The notes beneath the pieces were generated by a model. The model ran no database searches. It saw nothing but the letters and a program-made list of their open reading frames with translations, and was not told where the DNA came from. The translations under genes were made by a program, and so were the position numbers. Below are positions 16,507-24,446 of a DNA stretch of 64,000 nucleotides, piece by piece. Each line of letters begins with the position of its first letter. Position 1 is the stretch's first letter. The stretch spans positions 3,162,001 to 3,226,000 of the forward strand of contig NZ_JARUND010000002.1 of the NCBI RefSeq assembly GCF_036898825.1, written 5' to 3'. Source of the stretch: Streptomyces sp. B21-083 (GTDB lineage: Bacteria > Actinomycetota > Actinomycetes > Streptomycetales > Streptomycetaceae).

Positions 16507-17834
16507 CACGGCTCCTGCGTGGGCTGTGGGGCGGTCTGGGACGGGAGAGAGCCGGGCTTCTGCAACTGCACGGAGTACAGGCCGGTGTGCTTCAACAGGG
16601 CGAAGTCATCGGCCTCGACGGCCGCGACGACGGAGTTGGGCTCGAACCCGGAGTCGAGGAGCTGGCGGATCGTCCGGGACTTCACGCCCTGGATGTCAGC
16701 GGCGTCCTTGCTGTCCTCGCGCAGGAACGCCACATCCCGCTCGTCGTACCAGAGCTCCGCGCCAGCGGGGACGTCGATCAGGGTGGACAGGGCGCCCGCG
16801 GCCTCCCGCCACAGCGGGCGCATCGTGGCGTCCGCGAACCGGCGCCGCGCGGCCGTGTAGTTGCCCGCGTTCAGGGAGGACCCTGCCAGACCCTCGGAGA
16901 AGCCGACGATGGACGGCGGCACCCCGGCCGCCGCCGCGAGCCGCGATTCCCCGGCACCCTGAGTGACCTTGAAGTCCAGCTGGTGCAGATCCTTGCCCGC
17001 CACCGTCACATCGGCGCCGCCGCCCAGGTACAGCGTGCTGTACGCCTTGTCGACGCCGACGTGCGCGGCGTCCATGGCCGCCTTGAACTTCGCGAAGTTC
17101 TCCGGGGTGATCTCCTTGTCGTAGGAGACGACCAGCTGCGGGGTGGCCCCGTTCTCGAAGAACTTCAGCTTGTGCGTGGTCGCCGCACTGTCGGCGGTGA
17201 TCTCGCGGACCACCGGGGTCAGCCACGACATACCGCGGAAGTGGAACTCCGGATCGGGGATCGGGGCGAAGTGCGCGACCTGCTCGGGCAGCAGGAACAC
17301 CGGGTTGGCCCAACTGCCCTGAGGCGCGTACCCGTAGCCGATCAGGTCGCCGTCGATGGCGTCCCCGGCGAGGTGCGGCTCCTCCTCCGACGCGGTCACG
17401 ATGATGACCCAGTCCGGGCGCAGCCGCTTGAGGCGGCCCGGGTTGTAGTTGGTGACGAAGCCGTTGCCGTTGAGGTCGCCGTCCTGGATGAACCGGGACA
17501 GCAGCTTGCCCGTCGTCCCGCCCGTCCACGGCGCCTCCAGCGGCGCCAGCGCGGCCGTACCGAACAGTTCCCCCGGCCGGCCGTTACGGATCTGCCGGAA
17601 CTGGAAGCGGGCCTCGGAGAACACCAGCTGACGCACCAGCATCAGCGCGAAGACCGGCCCGTTGCGCTTGTACGCGTACCGGACCGCGGCCTCGAAGTCC
17701 CACGCCGAGGAACGCTCCTCACCACCCGAGGGGCGTCCCATACCGAAGTAGGTGTTGCCGCCCGTCGACCAGGACGCATCATCGAGCGCCGAGGCCAGGT
17801 CGAAGCGCCTAAACGCGCGCTGCAAGAGGTTCAC
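16506..17834 (-). CDS. Portal protein, HK97 family
   Basis: This 442-residue portal subunit forms the dodecameric ring through which DNA enters the head. Signatures: AYKRNGPVFALMLVRQLVFSEA near the N-terminus; the long central part with FIQDGDLNGNGFVTNYN; FRGMSWLTPVVREITADSAA; and an AGESRLAAAAGVPPSIVGFSEG segment of the type found in portals, where the SRLAAAAGVPP helix precedes the tunnel loop. It starts at GTG 17834, overlapping the preceding gene, and ends inside the protease start. The gene order terminase, portal, protease, capsid is standard. Confidence 0.92.
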   Translation of the reverse strand: MNLLQRAFRRFDLASALDDASWSTGGNTYFGMGRPSGGEERSSAWDFEAAVRYAYKRNGPVFALMLVRQLVFSEARFQFRQIRNGRPGELFGTAALAPLEAPWTGGTTGKLLSRFIQDGDLNGNGFVTNYNPGRLKRLRPDWVIIVTASEEEPHLAGDAIDGDLIGYGYAPQGSWANPVFLLPEQVAHFAPIPDPEFHFRGMSWLTPVVREITADSAATTHKLKFFENGATPQLVVSYDKEITPENFAKFKAAMDAAHVGVDKAYSTLYLGGGADVTVAGKDLHQLDFKVTQGAGESRLAAAAGVPPSIVGFSEGLAGSSLNAGNYTAARRRFADATMRPLWREAAGALSTLIDVPAGAELWYDERDVAFLREDSKDAADIQGVKSRTIRQLLDSGFEPNSVVAAVEADDFALLKHTGLYSVQLQKPGSLPSQTAPQPTQEP

Positions 17835-18073
17835 GTCGGCTTCGCCCCCTCGCGACGGTCCTCCATCAGTACGACCGTCACGCCGGGCGGCGAGGCCTGC
17901 CAGGCGGTCACCTGGTAGTCGACCTGCCCGGCGATGGTGATCCGGTCGCCGTGCACCTGCAGGGCGTGTTCGCAGGCCTGCGCGATCACCTCCAGCGAGA
18001 TGCTTGTGATGCGCGGGGCGTGCAGGACCTCGATCCCGCCCGGAACCCTGCGCATCGTCAGCTCACCGTCCAC
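17831..18073 (-). CDS. Small phage protein of unknown function
   Basis: This 80-residue protein starts at GTG 18073 and overlaps the portal start by GTGA. It shows a strand-helix-strand pattern (IEVLHAPRITSISLEVIAQACEHAL, then RITIAGQVDYQVTAW and PPGVTVVLM). Small genes of this kind sit between terminase and portal in several actinophages. No motif was recognised. Confidence 0.55.
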   Translation of the reverse strand: MDGELTMRRVPGGIEVLHAPRITSISLEVIAQACEHALQVHGDRITIAGQVDYQVTAWQASPPGVTVVLMEDRREGAKPT

Positions 18074-18323
18074 GGCCGCCTCCTGTGCTGTCGCTCTTGT
18101 CCACGTCGACCAGCAGCAGGAACGAGGCCGCGGCCACGACGCCGCCCGCCATCAGGGCCCAGCCCGTCCCGAACTCGACTGCGACGCCTGCGGCTGTCGT
18201 CAGACAGCCGCCCGCGTAGCCGAGCCGGGACCAGGACAGGGCCGTCACCTTCCGCACACGCCCCAGCCGCGCCCACACCGTGGAGGCGGCCTTCCGTGTG
18301 CGCTTCAGTCGTAGATCGCCCAC
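18063..18323 (-). CDS. Small phage membrane protein
   Basis: This 86-residue frame starts at GTG 18323 with GGAAG upstream and overlaps the terminase stop by about 19 bases. The N-terminal third is basic (LRLKRTRKAASTVWARLGRVRK). Two hydrophobic segments follow (about residues 38-52, AGGCLTTAAGVAVEF; and 54-70, GWALMAGGVVAAASFLLLV), then an acidic-polar tail. The frame has the coding character of its neighbours. It could be a small superinfection-related or membrane-associated protein; its function is unknown. Confidence 0.5.
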   Translation of the reverse strand: MGDLRLKRTRKAASTVWARLGRVRKVTALSWSRLGYAGGCLTTAAGVAVEFGTGWALMAGGVVAAASFLLLVDVDKSDSTGGGRGR

Positions 18324-19849
18324 GGCAGTGCTTCCTCCGCCTTCTCCTCGATCTCGGCGCTCAGCCCCCACTTGGCGAACGTCGCTGCCATGAGCGGGCT
18401 GATGTCGACGTTCACGCCGCGCCTCGCCCACGCCCACGCCTCGCCCAGCGGACGCGTCTGTGCGCCCGCCAGAGCCGACGCGAGCGGCGCCTCGTCGAGA
18501 TGGGACAGGGCCTGCTCCGTGACCGCGTCGTAGAACTGGCCGCACGCCTGCGCGACCTGACGGGTCTTCGGCTTCACCACCGTGATGCCCAGCCCGTTCT
18601 CCTCGTCCTCCAGATCGGGGATCAGCGACCCGGCGGGGCCGCCTTCGTCGACGACCCAGCAGCGCGGCTTCCACTTCGCGTGCAGCTCCTTGGCGCGCTC
18701 GACGATCCACCCCGTGCCGGGACGGTGCTCGACCACCTCGACGTGGACGCCGCCGCGCCAGTAGCCCGCCACGCAGATCGCCGCGTGCGACCGCTCGGGC
18801 GTCATGTCGATGGAGAACGACACCGGGTCCGAGGGACGTGAATCCGAGGCCGCCAGGGCCCGCCACGCCTCCTCACCGATGACCTGCCACGTGTCCGCCG
18901 TGTCGGACGGGTACTCGCCCACGCCGAGCCTCTCCCGCGCGTACAGGAAGTCGCCCATGGTCAGGCGCCGATGCATGCTCTTCTCGACCTGGAGCCGGTA
19001 GCCGACGGCAGGGTTGGACTTGAGCAGTGCTTCCACGGAGGCGATGTCGTCGTGCTGGTCACAGTCCGCCGGGCACTCGTCCACGTGCGGATCGATCGAC
19101 CACTCCAGATAGGCCAGCACCGGATCCGGTACTCCGCTCTGCAGGGCAGCCAGGGCCCTCCTACGGAGACGACCCATCTGCTGAGACGGCCCCCCGATAC
19201 CCGCGCTGCCCAGGTACCACAGCTGGCTGTTCGCCACCGCGTCCGTGGTCGGCGCCAGCGCGGACATCGCGTCGTCGCCGAGGATCATGCACTCGTCGAA
19301 GATGACGCAGTCCGCCGTGAAACCTCGGCCCGAACCGCGCGAGCGAGCGACGTACCGCACCTCGCGGCCGTCGTGCAGCTCTACCCCTTCACGCCCAACG
19401 GTCTTGTGGTACGCCTTGACGCGTTTATGCAGGTCAGGGCACCCACGGATGAGGCGCTCGATGCGCTTCATCGTGTTCATCGCGGTCTTGAACTCGTGGG
19501 CGGAGACCAGGATCCCCTGCTCGCCACCAATGAACAGGCCCCACAGCACCCGCGCTTCGATGATCGCGCCCTTGCCGTTCTGGCGCGGGATGTTGACGCA
19601 GACCTCGTCAGCCGACCAACTGCCGTCCGGCTTCTCGCCCATGCCGACCCGCAGCACGTACTGCTGCCACGGGTCCAGCTCCAGCCCCGCCCTGGCCGCA
19701 AGGTCGACCGCTTCCTGGCCTGCGCTGGACACCGACGGGGTCGCCGCCTGGATCGGAGGCTCCTGCCAGCCGTACAAGGGGCCGTCAGCCGCTCGCGGAT
19801 TGATGGTCGGCGCCGGCGCGGCGCTTCGCTCGTCGCTCAGCAATGTCAT
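18305..19849 (-). CDS. Terminase large subunit
   Basis: This 514-residue DNA-packaging ATPase and nuclease starts at ATG 19849 (MTLLSDERSA). The frame extends upstream into non-coding-like Arg/Ser/Pro, so the longer start is rejected. A Walker A-like motif (NIPRQNGKGA) is at about residues 86-95, and Walker B (CVIFDE) is near 175. The coupling motif follows as LWYLGSAG. The nuclease domain has the acidic residues in VSFSIDMTPE and CWVVDEGGPAG and ends with the DAVTEQALSH helix. It overlaps the presumed small subunit gene by about 65 bases. This ATPase would pull DNA through the portal. Confidence 0.93.
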   Translation of the reverse strand: MTLLSDERSAAPAPTINPRAADGPLYGWQEPPIQAATPSVSSAGQEAVDLAARAGLELDPWQQYVLRVGMGEKPDGSWSADEVCVNIPRQNGKGAIIEARVLWGLFIGGEQGILVSAHEFKTAMNTMKRIERLIRGCPDLHKRVKAYHKTVGREGVELHDGREVRYVARSRGSGRGFTADCVIFDECMILGDDAMSALAPTTDAVANSQLWYLGSAGIGGPSQQMGRLRRRALAALQSGVPDPVLAYLEWSIDPHVDECPADCDQHDDIASVEALLKSNPAVGYRLQVEKSMHRRLTMGDFLYARERLGVGEYPSDTADTWQVIGEEAWRALAASDSRPSDPVSFSIDMTPERSHAAICVAGYWRGGVHVEVVEHRPGTGWIVERAKELHAKWKPRCWVVDEGGPAGSLIPDLEDEENGLGITVVKPKTRQVAQACGQFYDAVTEQALSHLDEAPLASALAGAQTRPLGEAWAWARRGVNVDISPLMAATFAKWGLSAEIEEKAEEALPWAIYD

Positions 19850-20060
19850 CGACGACGTCCCCCTTCGTCTCGACGGGGGCGAGCTTGCGGAGGTCGGACA
19901 TGATCGGCCGCAGCTTGTCGGCGAGGACCGCCTTCGCGGTCGGCGCATCGGTCTCGTCGATCGCCTTGGCGAGCGCGCGGGCGACAGCGGCCATGCCGGG
20001 CGACGACTCGTCGGCATGAAGATCGTCAAGCTCCGTCGCGATGCTCTCGGCGACGTCCAC
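19785..20060 (-). CDS. Probable terminase small subunit
   Basis: This 91-residue helical protein lies directly upstream of and overlapping the large terminase gene. It reads VDVAESIATELDDLHADESSPGM, then AAVARALAKAID and LADKLRPIMSDLRKLAP, with a basic end (ERRAKRRAGADHQ). GTG 20060 is preferred because GGAGGT sits five bases upstream; a GTG at 20072 is also possible. Position and all-helical, DNA-binding-like composition suggest the packaging-site recognition subunit. No clear family motif is visible, and it is shorter than most small subunits. Confidence 0.6.
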   Translation of the reverse strand: MDVAESIATELDDLHADESSPGMAAVARALAKAIDETDAPTAKAVLADKLRPIMSDLRKLAPVETKGDVVDDIAERRAKRRAGADHQSASG

Positions 20061-20077
20061 GAGCACCTCCACTAATT

Positions 20078-20167
20078 CACTCGAACCGAGTTCGCGGAAA
20101 TAGCAGAGCTAACACAGCGTCACGTCACGCGGGGTGACGCTGCTAAAACACTCGAACCGAGTTCGCG
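20078..20167. repeat. Candidate cos/packaging site: two 19-bp direct repeats around a hairpin
   Basis: An identical 19-bp sequence (CACTCGAACCGAGTTCGCG) occurs at 20078-20096 and 20149-20167. Each copy contains its own short inverted repeats (ACTCG/CGAGT, CGAAC/GTTCG). Between them is a perfect 9-bp hairpin arm pair, 20115-20123 and 20134-20142 (CAGCGTCAC/GTGACGCTG), nested near TAGCAG/CTGCTA. The block sits immediately upstream of the small terminase gene, with an HNH gene close by, where cos sites are found. The cut site itself cannot be placed. Confidence 0.5.
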
Positions 20168-20284
20168 CGAATTGGTCTTTCAAAACGGCCGCGCAAAAAA
20201 TCGGGCGAGAAGGGCGTTTGGGTCGCCCGGGAAGGGCTCCCCGTCAGCCCATGGCCCCCCTCCCGTGAGGGTGCGAGGACTCGG

Positions 20285-20722
20285 TCACCAGGCCCGTGAC
20301 GCCTGCGGCATCGCTCCTCGTGACCGGGTGGGCCGGGAGTTGTACCAGCGGGTGGCGACCCTCTTCATGTCGGGGTCGCGCATGGCTTCGATGCGTTGCA
20401 TGACGATGTCGCGGCCCGGGTCGACGGTGATGACGCGGGCGTCGAGGCGCTTGTACTTCGCGCGGGCCTTGGCGCTGGGCATCGTGTGGATCAGGTAGAC
20501 ATCGACCTTGTCGCGCACCGTGATGGCTTCGTCGATGGCTGCGTAGCGGGCGCGGTGGGCGACGCGTAGGTGGATCGGGTCCTGGTTCCAGGTGGGTGCG
20601 CCGGGACCGGTGAGTGCGCGGGTGATGCGGTCGAGGTCGATGACGATGTCTCGCGCGGTGGCGTGCGCGTCGATCCACGACGACTTGCCTGAGGCCGGCG
20701 GGCCCGTGACGACGTACAGCAC
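20285..20722 (-). CDS. P-loop nucleotide kinase-like protein
   Basis: This 145-residue protein starts with a perfect Walker A motif at the N-terminus (MLYVVTGPPASGKSSW). Next come IVIDLDRITRAL, a Walker B-like strand (VDVYLIHTMP), and a C-terminal helix with RPTRSRG. The fold resembles small AAA/nucleoside-kinase-like P-loop proteins such as those in AAA_33 (polynucleotide kinase-like). It sits between the HNH gene and the packaging site. Possible roles are end processing or nucleotide metabolism; this is not resolved by sequence. Confidence 0.7.
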   Translation of the reverse strand: MLYVVTGPPASGKSSWIDAHATARDIVIDLDRITRALTGPGAPTWNQDPIHLRVAHRARYAAIDEAITVRDKVDVYLIHTMPSAKARAKYKRLDARVITVDPGRDIVMQRIEAMRDPDMKRVATRWYNSRPTRSRGAMPQASRAW

Positions 20723-20728
20723 GGGGCG

Positions 20729-20872
20729 TCACCTCCCAGGCAGGCCGCGCTTCTCCTGCTCAGCCCGGAGCTGAGCGGTCAGATCCCTGAGGCTGCGCAG
20801 CATCGACTCCTTGAGCTTCTGCTCCAGCCAGCGAGTCACAGCCCGGGAGCTGGCGTCGGATGTGCTCGACAT
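20729..20872 (-). CDS. Small helical phage protein
   Basis: This 47-residue protein starts at ATG 20872 and ends six bases before the P-loop kinase. It is one amphipathic helix (SRAVTRWLEQKLKESMLRSL, then LTAQLRAEQEKRGL). The gene overlaps neither neighbour and lies in a tightly packed operon, so it is probably real. It may be a DNA- or protein-binding helper of the packaging proteins. Unknown function. Confidence 0.5.
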   Translation of the reverse strand: MSSTSDASSRAVTRWLEQKLKESMLRSLRDLTAQLRAEQEKRGLPGR

Positions 20873-20874
20873 GG

Positions 20875-21159
20875 TCACCACCTCCGTGAGGCTCGCTGTG
20901 GTGCCGCCTTGGGCCGCACGGTGGTGCGGTTGCCGCGGCTGCTGTTGCACCGTCGGTGTGCTGAGCGGGCGTTGGCGGGGTCGGTGAGGTTGCCGCCTCG
21001 GCTGAGCGGGACGAGGTGGTCGAGGGTGAAGGCGAGCGGGTGGGTGCGGCCGTCGACGTTGGTGGGGATGTTGTGGCCGCAGATCCAGCAGGGTTCACCG
21101 AGGCGCTTCTGTGCGGCGACGAGCCGGCGGTAGGGGCGCCCGTTGCGGATACCGGCCAT
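20875..21159 (-). CDS. HNH endonuclease
   Basis: This 94-residue protein has the HNH layout: a CWICGH pair, FTLDHLVPLSRGG with the catalytic His of the DH pair, then NLTDPANARSAHRRCNSSRGNR with the N and H of the motif and the second zinc Cys. ATG 21159 starts a clean protein; the frame upstream is a shadow. HNH proteins beside the terminase are needed for cos cutting in many HK97-like phages, where they assist the terminase nuclease. The adjacent P-loop gene and candidate cos site fit this. Confidence 0.88.
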   Translation of the reverse strand: MAGIRNGRPYRRLVAAQKRLGEPCWICGHNIPTNVDGRTHPLAFTLDHLVPLSRGGNLTDPANARSAHRRCNSSRGNRTTVRPKAAPQRASRRW

Positions 21160-21173
21160 CGCGCCCCCTGGGA

Positions 21174-21425
21174 CTACAGGTCGCCGAGGACGTCCTTGCG
21201 GGCTGCTGCGGCCTTCCGGTTGAGGGCGCCGGTCATGCGGAAGAGGGCGACGGTGAGGGCGAGGAAGCCGGCGACGAGGAGCACCTGGGTGATGACGCTG
21301 AGGACGGGCACGGTGCGGGTGGCCATGGCGATGATGGTCAGGATGATGGTGCCGCAGATCCAGGCGAACCAGATGCGGAGTTTCTCGACGCGCACGGCGG
21401 TCTGGATGTCTCTGTAGTCGCTCAT
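21174..21425 (-). CDS. Small phage membrane protein, two segments
   Basis: This 83-residue protein has two hydrophobic helices (about residues 17-37, RIWFAWICGTIILTIIAMAT; and 41-62, LSVITQVLLVAGFLALTVALF). The ends are charged. It starts at ATG 21425 and is the first gene of the late operon after the hairpin at 21508-21551. It could be a second holin-like or superinfection-exclusion protein. Position at the start of the packaging genes does not decide this. Confidence 0.6.
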   Translation of the reverse strand: MSDYRDIQTAVRVEKLRIWFAWICGTIILTIIAMATRTVPVLSVITQVLLVAGFLALTVALFRMTGALNRKAAAARKDVLGDL

Positions 21426-21507
21426 GGTCCCCCCAAGGACGCTCGATGCTGAGGGGCATCATGCGCGCCCTGGGGGGCGGGTGTGGCCGCTGTGGCTGTC
21501 CTGTGAC

Positions 21508-21551
21508 ACGACGGAGCCCCCAGCCGGGGGGATTGGCTGGGGGCTCGTCGT
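21508..21551. terminator. Strong hairpin between early/transfer and late genes
   Basis: A perfect 12-bp arm pair (GAGCCCCCAGCC with GGCTGGGGGCTC), extended by ACGAC/GTCGT with one bulged base, encloses a 9-base loop. No T-run follows on either strand, as is common for Streptomyces terminators. It separates the HTH gene (21614-21793) from the late operon. A late promoter would have to lie between 21426 and 21507, where no clear -10/-35 is visible. Confidence 0.6.
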
Positions 21552-21613
21552 GCGTATGTGGCGTCTGGGCATGCCGGACGCCCTTGAAGTGTTACAGCCT
21601 GCTGGTTAATGGG

Positions 21614-21793
21614 TCAAGCTGCGTTGGCCGTTAGGCGGGCTTGGAGTTCGTGCAGGTCGATGAGGGCGCGGCCTGCGTGGTCGTGGCCGTGGTGGGTGAG
21701 CTTGCCGCGGTGGAGCCAGACGCGGATGGTGCCGGGCTGTATGCCGGTGGCTGCGTGGGCGGCGTAGGGGTCGACGAGGACGGGCTGCTGCAT
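21614..21793 (-). CDS. Small MerR/excisionase-type HTH protein
   Basis: This 59-residue protein, starting at ATG 21793, has a helix-turn-helix of the type used by MerR-like and excisionase-like proteins: DPYAAHAATGIQPGTIRVW followed by LHRGKLTHHG and ALIDLHELQARL. A longer frame starts at 21871 but its first 26 residues are Pro/Ala/Ser-rich. The same style of HTH occurs at the end of the DUF2637-type protein (25252-26058). It lies between the FtsK-like gene and the late-operon hairpin. A late-gene or transfer-gene regulator is likely. Confidence 0.65.
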   Translation of the reverse strand: MQQPVLVDPYAAHAATGIQPGTIRVWLHRGKLTHHGHDHAGRALIDLHELQARLTANAA

Positions 21794-21863
21794 GGCCCCA
21801 TGATGCGCCAGGGAGGGAGGTTGTGGGGGCTCCGGAGAGGCCGCCTGCGGGGGTTGGGCTGAC

Positions 21864-21909
21864 CCCTGCAACCGGCCTCCCTGCCTCCCTGAACACCCTG
21901 TTCCCCCTG
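21864..21909. repeat. Five CCCTG boxes, four of them 8-9 bp apart, downstream of FtsK-like gene
   Basis: CCCTG occurs at 21864, 21879, 21887, 21896 and 21905. One copy is a full TCCCTGC, matching the iteron of the candidate origin at 31616-31920. Transfer sites (clt) bound by TraB of Streptomyces plasmids are arrays of short direct repeats, so this is a candidate, but the copies are degenerate. Confidence 0.3.
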
Positions 21910-21929
21910 GTCATAGCGGGTTTGGGTGG

Positions 21930-21959
21930 CCGGGGAGTTGTTCGGGGAGAACTCCCCGG
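21930..21959. terminator. Hairpin after FtsK-like gene
   Basis: A perfect 10-bp inverted repeat (CCGGGGAGTT/AACTCCCCGG) with a 10-base loop lies 16 bases past the stop of the FtsK-like gene on the minus strand. It is a likely terminator for the transfer-like operon. Confidence 0.6.
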
Positions 21960-21975
21960 GCCCTCGCGGCTCCCT

Positions 21976-24051
21976 CTATGCCGCGTCGCGGTCGGCGATG
22001 GCGTCGATGACCTTCTTGCGGTCGACGACCATGACGCCTTCGCTCTTGTGCGGCTCGGCGCCGAAGCCTTCCAGGAACTCCTTGAGGTCGCCGTACTTCC
22101 ACTCTCCGTAGTACGCCTCGTTGCGGGTGCGGAGCCCGTGGAGGACGTCCTGGGTGCGCATGCGGGGCGTCTTCCCGAGGGCGGCGAGGATGTCGGCGAG
22201 GGGGTCGACGTCCTGGACGGCCTCCAGGCGGTGGACGGTGGCCACGCCGTTGCGCAGTTGCTTGGCGCGCTCGGCGATCTCCTTGGCGGGGTCGGTGTCG
22301 ATGAAGTGGGTGCGGACGGTGATGGAGGCTTCGCCGGCGGGGATCTGGATGCCGTCGGAGGCGACGACGACGGTTCCCTTGTCGAGGCCCTGGCGGAGCA
22401 GGTGGGGTGCGGCGCCGCCGTCGACGGCCTTGTCGCCGAGCGCCATCTTGGCCTGCGACTCGGTGCCGACGACGAGGGAGGCGCGGGTGTGGGCGCCCTC
22501 GCGCACCAGCTTGGGAAGGTTCTCGTCGGTGGGGTCCTGGGTGCCCTGCCACAGGGTGACGTTGACGGCGCGGCCCTGGTTGTGGAGGCGTCGGCAGGCC
22601 ATGAAGTACCTGCTGGTGGCCTTCTTCCCGCCGTAGGGCAGCTTGTTGTCGTCCTTGAGCGGGTTCATGAACGCGACCTGCGCCTCGTCGACGATGACGA
22701 CGAGCGGGTCATGGACGGTGCCGGCCGGGGCCTGGAGGCGGGTCTCCATCTCCTTGACCGCGGCCTCGACCATCTCGGTGACGGCGCATGCGTGTTCGTC
22801 GGTGGGGCCCTCGATGAGTACGGCGGCGAGGCCCATGAACATGCGCCAGTCGCCGATGCCCTTCAGGTCGCCGATCCAGAACTCGACGGTCGGGTCGAAG
22901 GCCAGCCAGAGGGCGATGGCGCGCAGAGAGGCGGTCTTGCCCTGGTTGGACAGGCCTGTGATGAGCATGTGGCGCTGGTAGACGCTGAGGGCGACGGCGT
23001 CACCGCGCAGCGACTGGCCCCAGGGGGCGCGTCCGGTCTTGTACTCGGCGCGGACGTCGGGGTCGGTGACCAGCGGGGACGGGCCGATGGGCTCGTCGAG
23101 GGCGCCGGAGTCGGCGATCCACAGGCGGACGGTGCGGGCCGCTTCGGGGATGTTGATGAACACTTCGTGCTCGTGCCGGTTGAGGTTCTCCGCGAGCTTC
23201 TTGCGCCGCTGCTGGATCTCCTCGGTGGAGACGCCGGTGGGCAGGGTGACGTCGAGTTCGACGCCGCAGCCTGCGATGACGATCGGGGAGAGCATGGCGG
23301 CGCCGACGTCGCCCATGGCTTCGATGGACTTGCGCAGGGCGGAGATGCCCAGGTCGCGGAACGCGGTGACGACGACGGACGGGGTGATGGGGCCGCCGAC
23401 GTCGCGGACTTGTACGGGGAGCGCCCACTGGGGGGCGGTGTGGCGCTGCTGGCCGATGGCCCAGACGGCGGCGAGGGCGATCCATGGTGTTGCGGTGAGC
23501 GCGGGCCCCCAGACGATGCCTGCGATGAGCGCGGCCCAGCGCACGAGTTCGATGACGGCTTCGAGGGGGGCGAGGACGTCGGTGATGTCGTGGTTGGCCC
23601 AGGCGAGGAGGACGCCGAGCATGAGCAGGACGCCGCCTGTTCCGACGGTGGCGGAGGCGATGGCCTTGGGTGCGTTGAGAGCGAGTTGCAGCATGTCCAT
23701 GCGCCTGCGGTGGCGGGCGGCGCGGAATTGGTGGCCGCGGGCCTCCCATTCCTTGACCTCTTCGAGGAGGCCGGCGGCTTCGGCGGCGCGGATCATGCGC
23801 TCGTACCGGGACGCTGTCCGGCCTTCCCAGGTGCGGCGGGTGACGACGCGGGTTCCGCCGAGGACGTAGGAGCCGTGCCGGACGATCAGGCGTCCTGTGG
23901 TGCGGACGCGTTCGTCGGCGAGGGCTGCTTTGGCGATGCGGAGGTAGCGGGCGCGGCGCCGTTCGGGACGCGTGGAGGACGCGGGGATTGTGGGGGCGTC
24001 CTGGGTGTCGGCGGGGGCGTCCGGTGGCGTCTTGATGAGGGCGACGGTCAT
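21976..24051 (-). CDS. FtsK/SpoIIIE-family DNA translocase (Tra-like)
   Basis: This 691-residue protein starts at ATG 24051; a longer frame is rejected because its first 42 residues are low complexity. A basic N-terminus is followed by a membrane region (segments at about 134-152, 168-184 and 188-200). The FtsK-type motor comes next, with Walker A TGLSNQGKT (365-373), a DLKG motif at about 395, and Walker B VVIVDEAQ (451-458). The C-terminus resembles a winged helix (DLKEFLEGFG, VDRKKVIDAIADRD). Such proteins move double-stranded DNA between mycelia in Streptomyces plasmids and integrative conjugative elements. Neighbours are Spd-like and DUF2637-type genes. Finding one inside a tailed-phage gene set is unusual. 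Confidence 0.85.
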   Translation of the reverse strand: MTVALIKTPPDAPADTQDAPTIPASSTRPERRRARYLRIAKAALADERVRTTGRLIVRHGSYVLGGTRVVTRRTWEGRTASRYERMIRAAEAAGLLEEVKEWEARGHQFRAARHRRRMDMLQLALNAPKAIASATVGTGGVLLMLGVLLAWANHDITDVLAPLEAVIELVRWAALIAGIVWGPALTATPWIALAAVWAIGQQRHTAPQWALPVQVRDVGGPITPSVVVTAFRDLGISALRKSIEAMGDVGAAMLSPIVIAGCGVELDVTLPTGVSTEEIQQRRKKLAENLNRHEHEVFINIPEAARTVRLWIADSGALDEPIGPSPLVTDPDVRAEYKTGRAPWGQSLRGDAVALSVYQRHMLITGLSNQGKTASLRAIALWLAFDPTVEFWIGDLKGIGDWRMFMGLAAVLIEGPTDEHACAVTEMVEAAVKEMETRLQAPAGTVHDPLVVIVDEAQVAFMNPLKDDNKLPYGGKKATSRYFMACRRLHNQGRAVNVTLWQGTQDPTDENLPKLVREGAHTRASLVVGTESQAKMALGDKAVDGGAAPHLLRQGLDKGTVVVASDGIQIPAGEASITVRTHFIDTDPAKEIAERAKQLRNGVATVHRLEAVQDVDPLADILAALGKTPRMRTQDVLHGLRTRNEAYYGEWKYGDLKEFLEGFGAEPHKSEGVMVVDRKKVIDAIADRDAA

Positions 24052-24136
24052 GCTGTGTTCTCCGGTCGTTCGTTGGGCGGTCCGGGGCCCAGGGACGGCG
24101 ACGGCTTGGCGGCAGGACGCCGTCCCCGGGGTGGAT

Positions 24137-24310
24137 CTACTTCTTGCGGTTGGCTCGTTCCTCGCGCTTGCGGGCACGCTCCTTGATGCGCTCGATACCG
24201 CGGTCGATGTCGGGCTGCTCCTGGATGTTGGCGATGGCGCGGCGGGCGCCGCGGATCTCCAGGCGGGCGATGGCGAGCTTGTCGCCGAAGGTGAGCTTCG
24301 GGTCAGCCAC
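24137..24310 (-). CDS. Small basic helical protein of the transfer block
   Basis: This 57-residue frame starts at GTG 24310 and ends TAG 24137. The sequence is a single charged helix pattern (KLTFGDKLAIARLEIRGARR, then IANIQEQPDIDRGIERIKER and a Lys/Arg-rich end). It overlaps the stop of the next gene upstream by a GTGGCTGA arrangement, so the two are coupled. Small charged genes next to tra are common in actinomycete conjugative elements. Function unknown. Confidence 0.55.
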   Translation of the reverse strand: MADPKLTFGDKLAIARLEIRGARRAIANIQEQPDIDRGIERIKERARKREERANRKK

Positions 24311-24446
24311 GGTCGGTCTCCTCGGATGCGTTGATCTGCGCCTCGATCAGTGAGGCCTGGACGTCCTGCACCTCGCCTCGCTCGATGGCCGCGTAGACGG
24401 CCTCCGATGCGAGGAACATGCGGTCGGTGAAGGTGGTGTCAGCCAT
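24303..24446 (-). CDS. Small protein of the transfer block
   Basis: This 47-residue acidic protein (ATG 24446) reads as a helix pair: DRMFLASEAVYAAIERGEVQ, then DVQASLIEAQINASEETDR. The stop overlaps the start of the downstream basic gene. It starts eight bases inside the upstream gene. Acidic and basic small partners encoded next to each other may form a complex. Unknown function. Confidence 0.5.
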   Translation of the reverse strand: MADTTFTDRMFLASEAVYAAIERGEVQDVQASLIEAQINASEETDRG

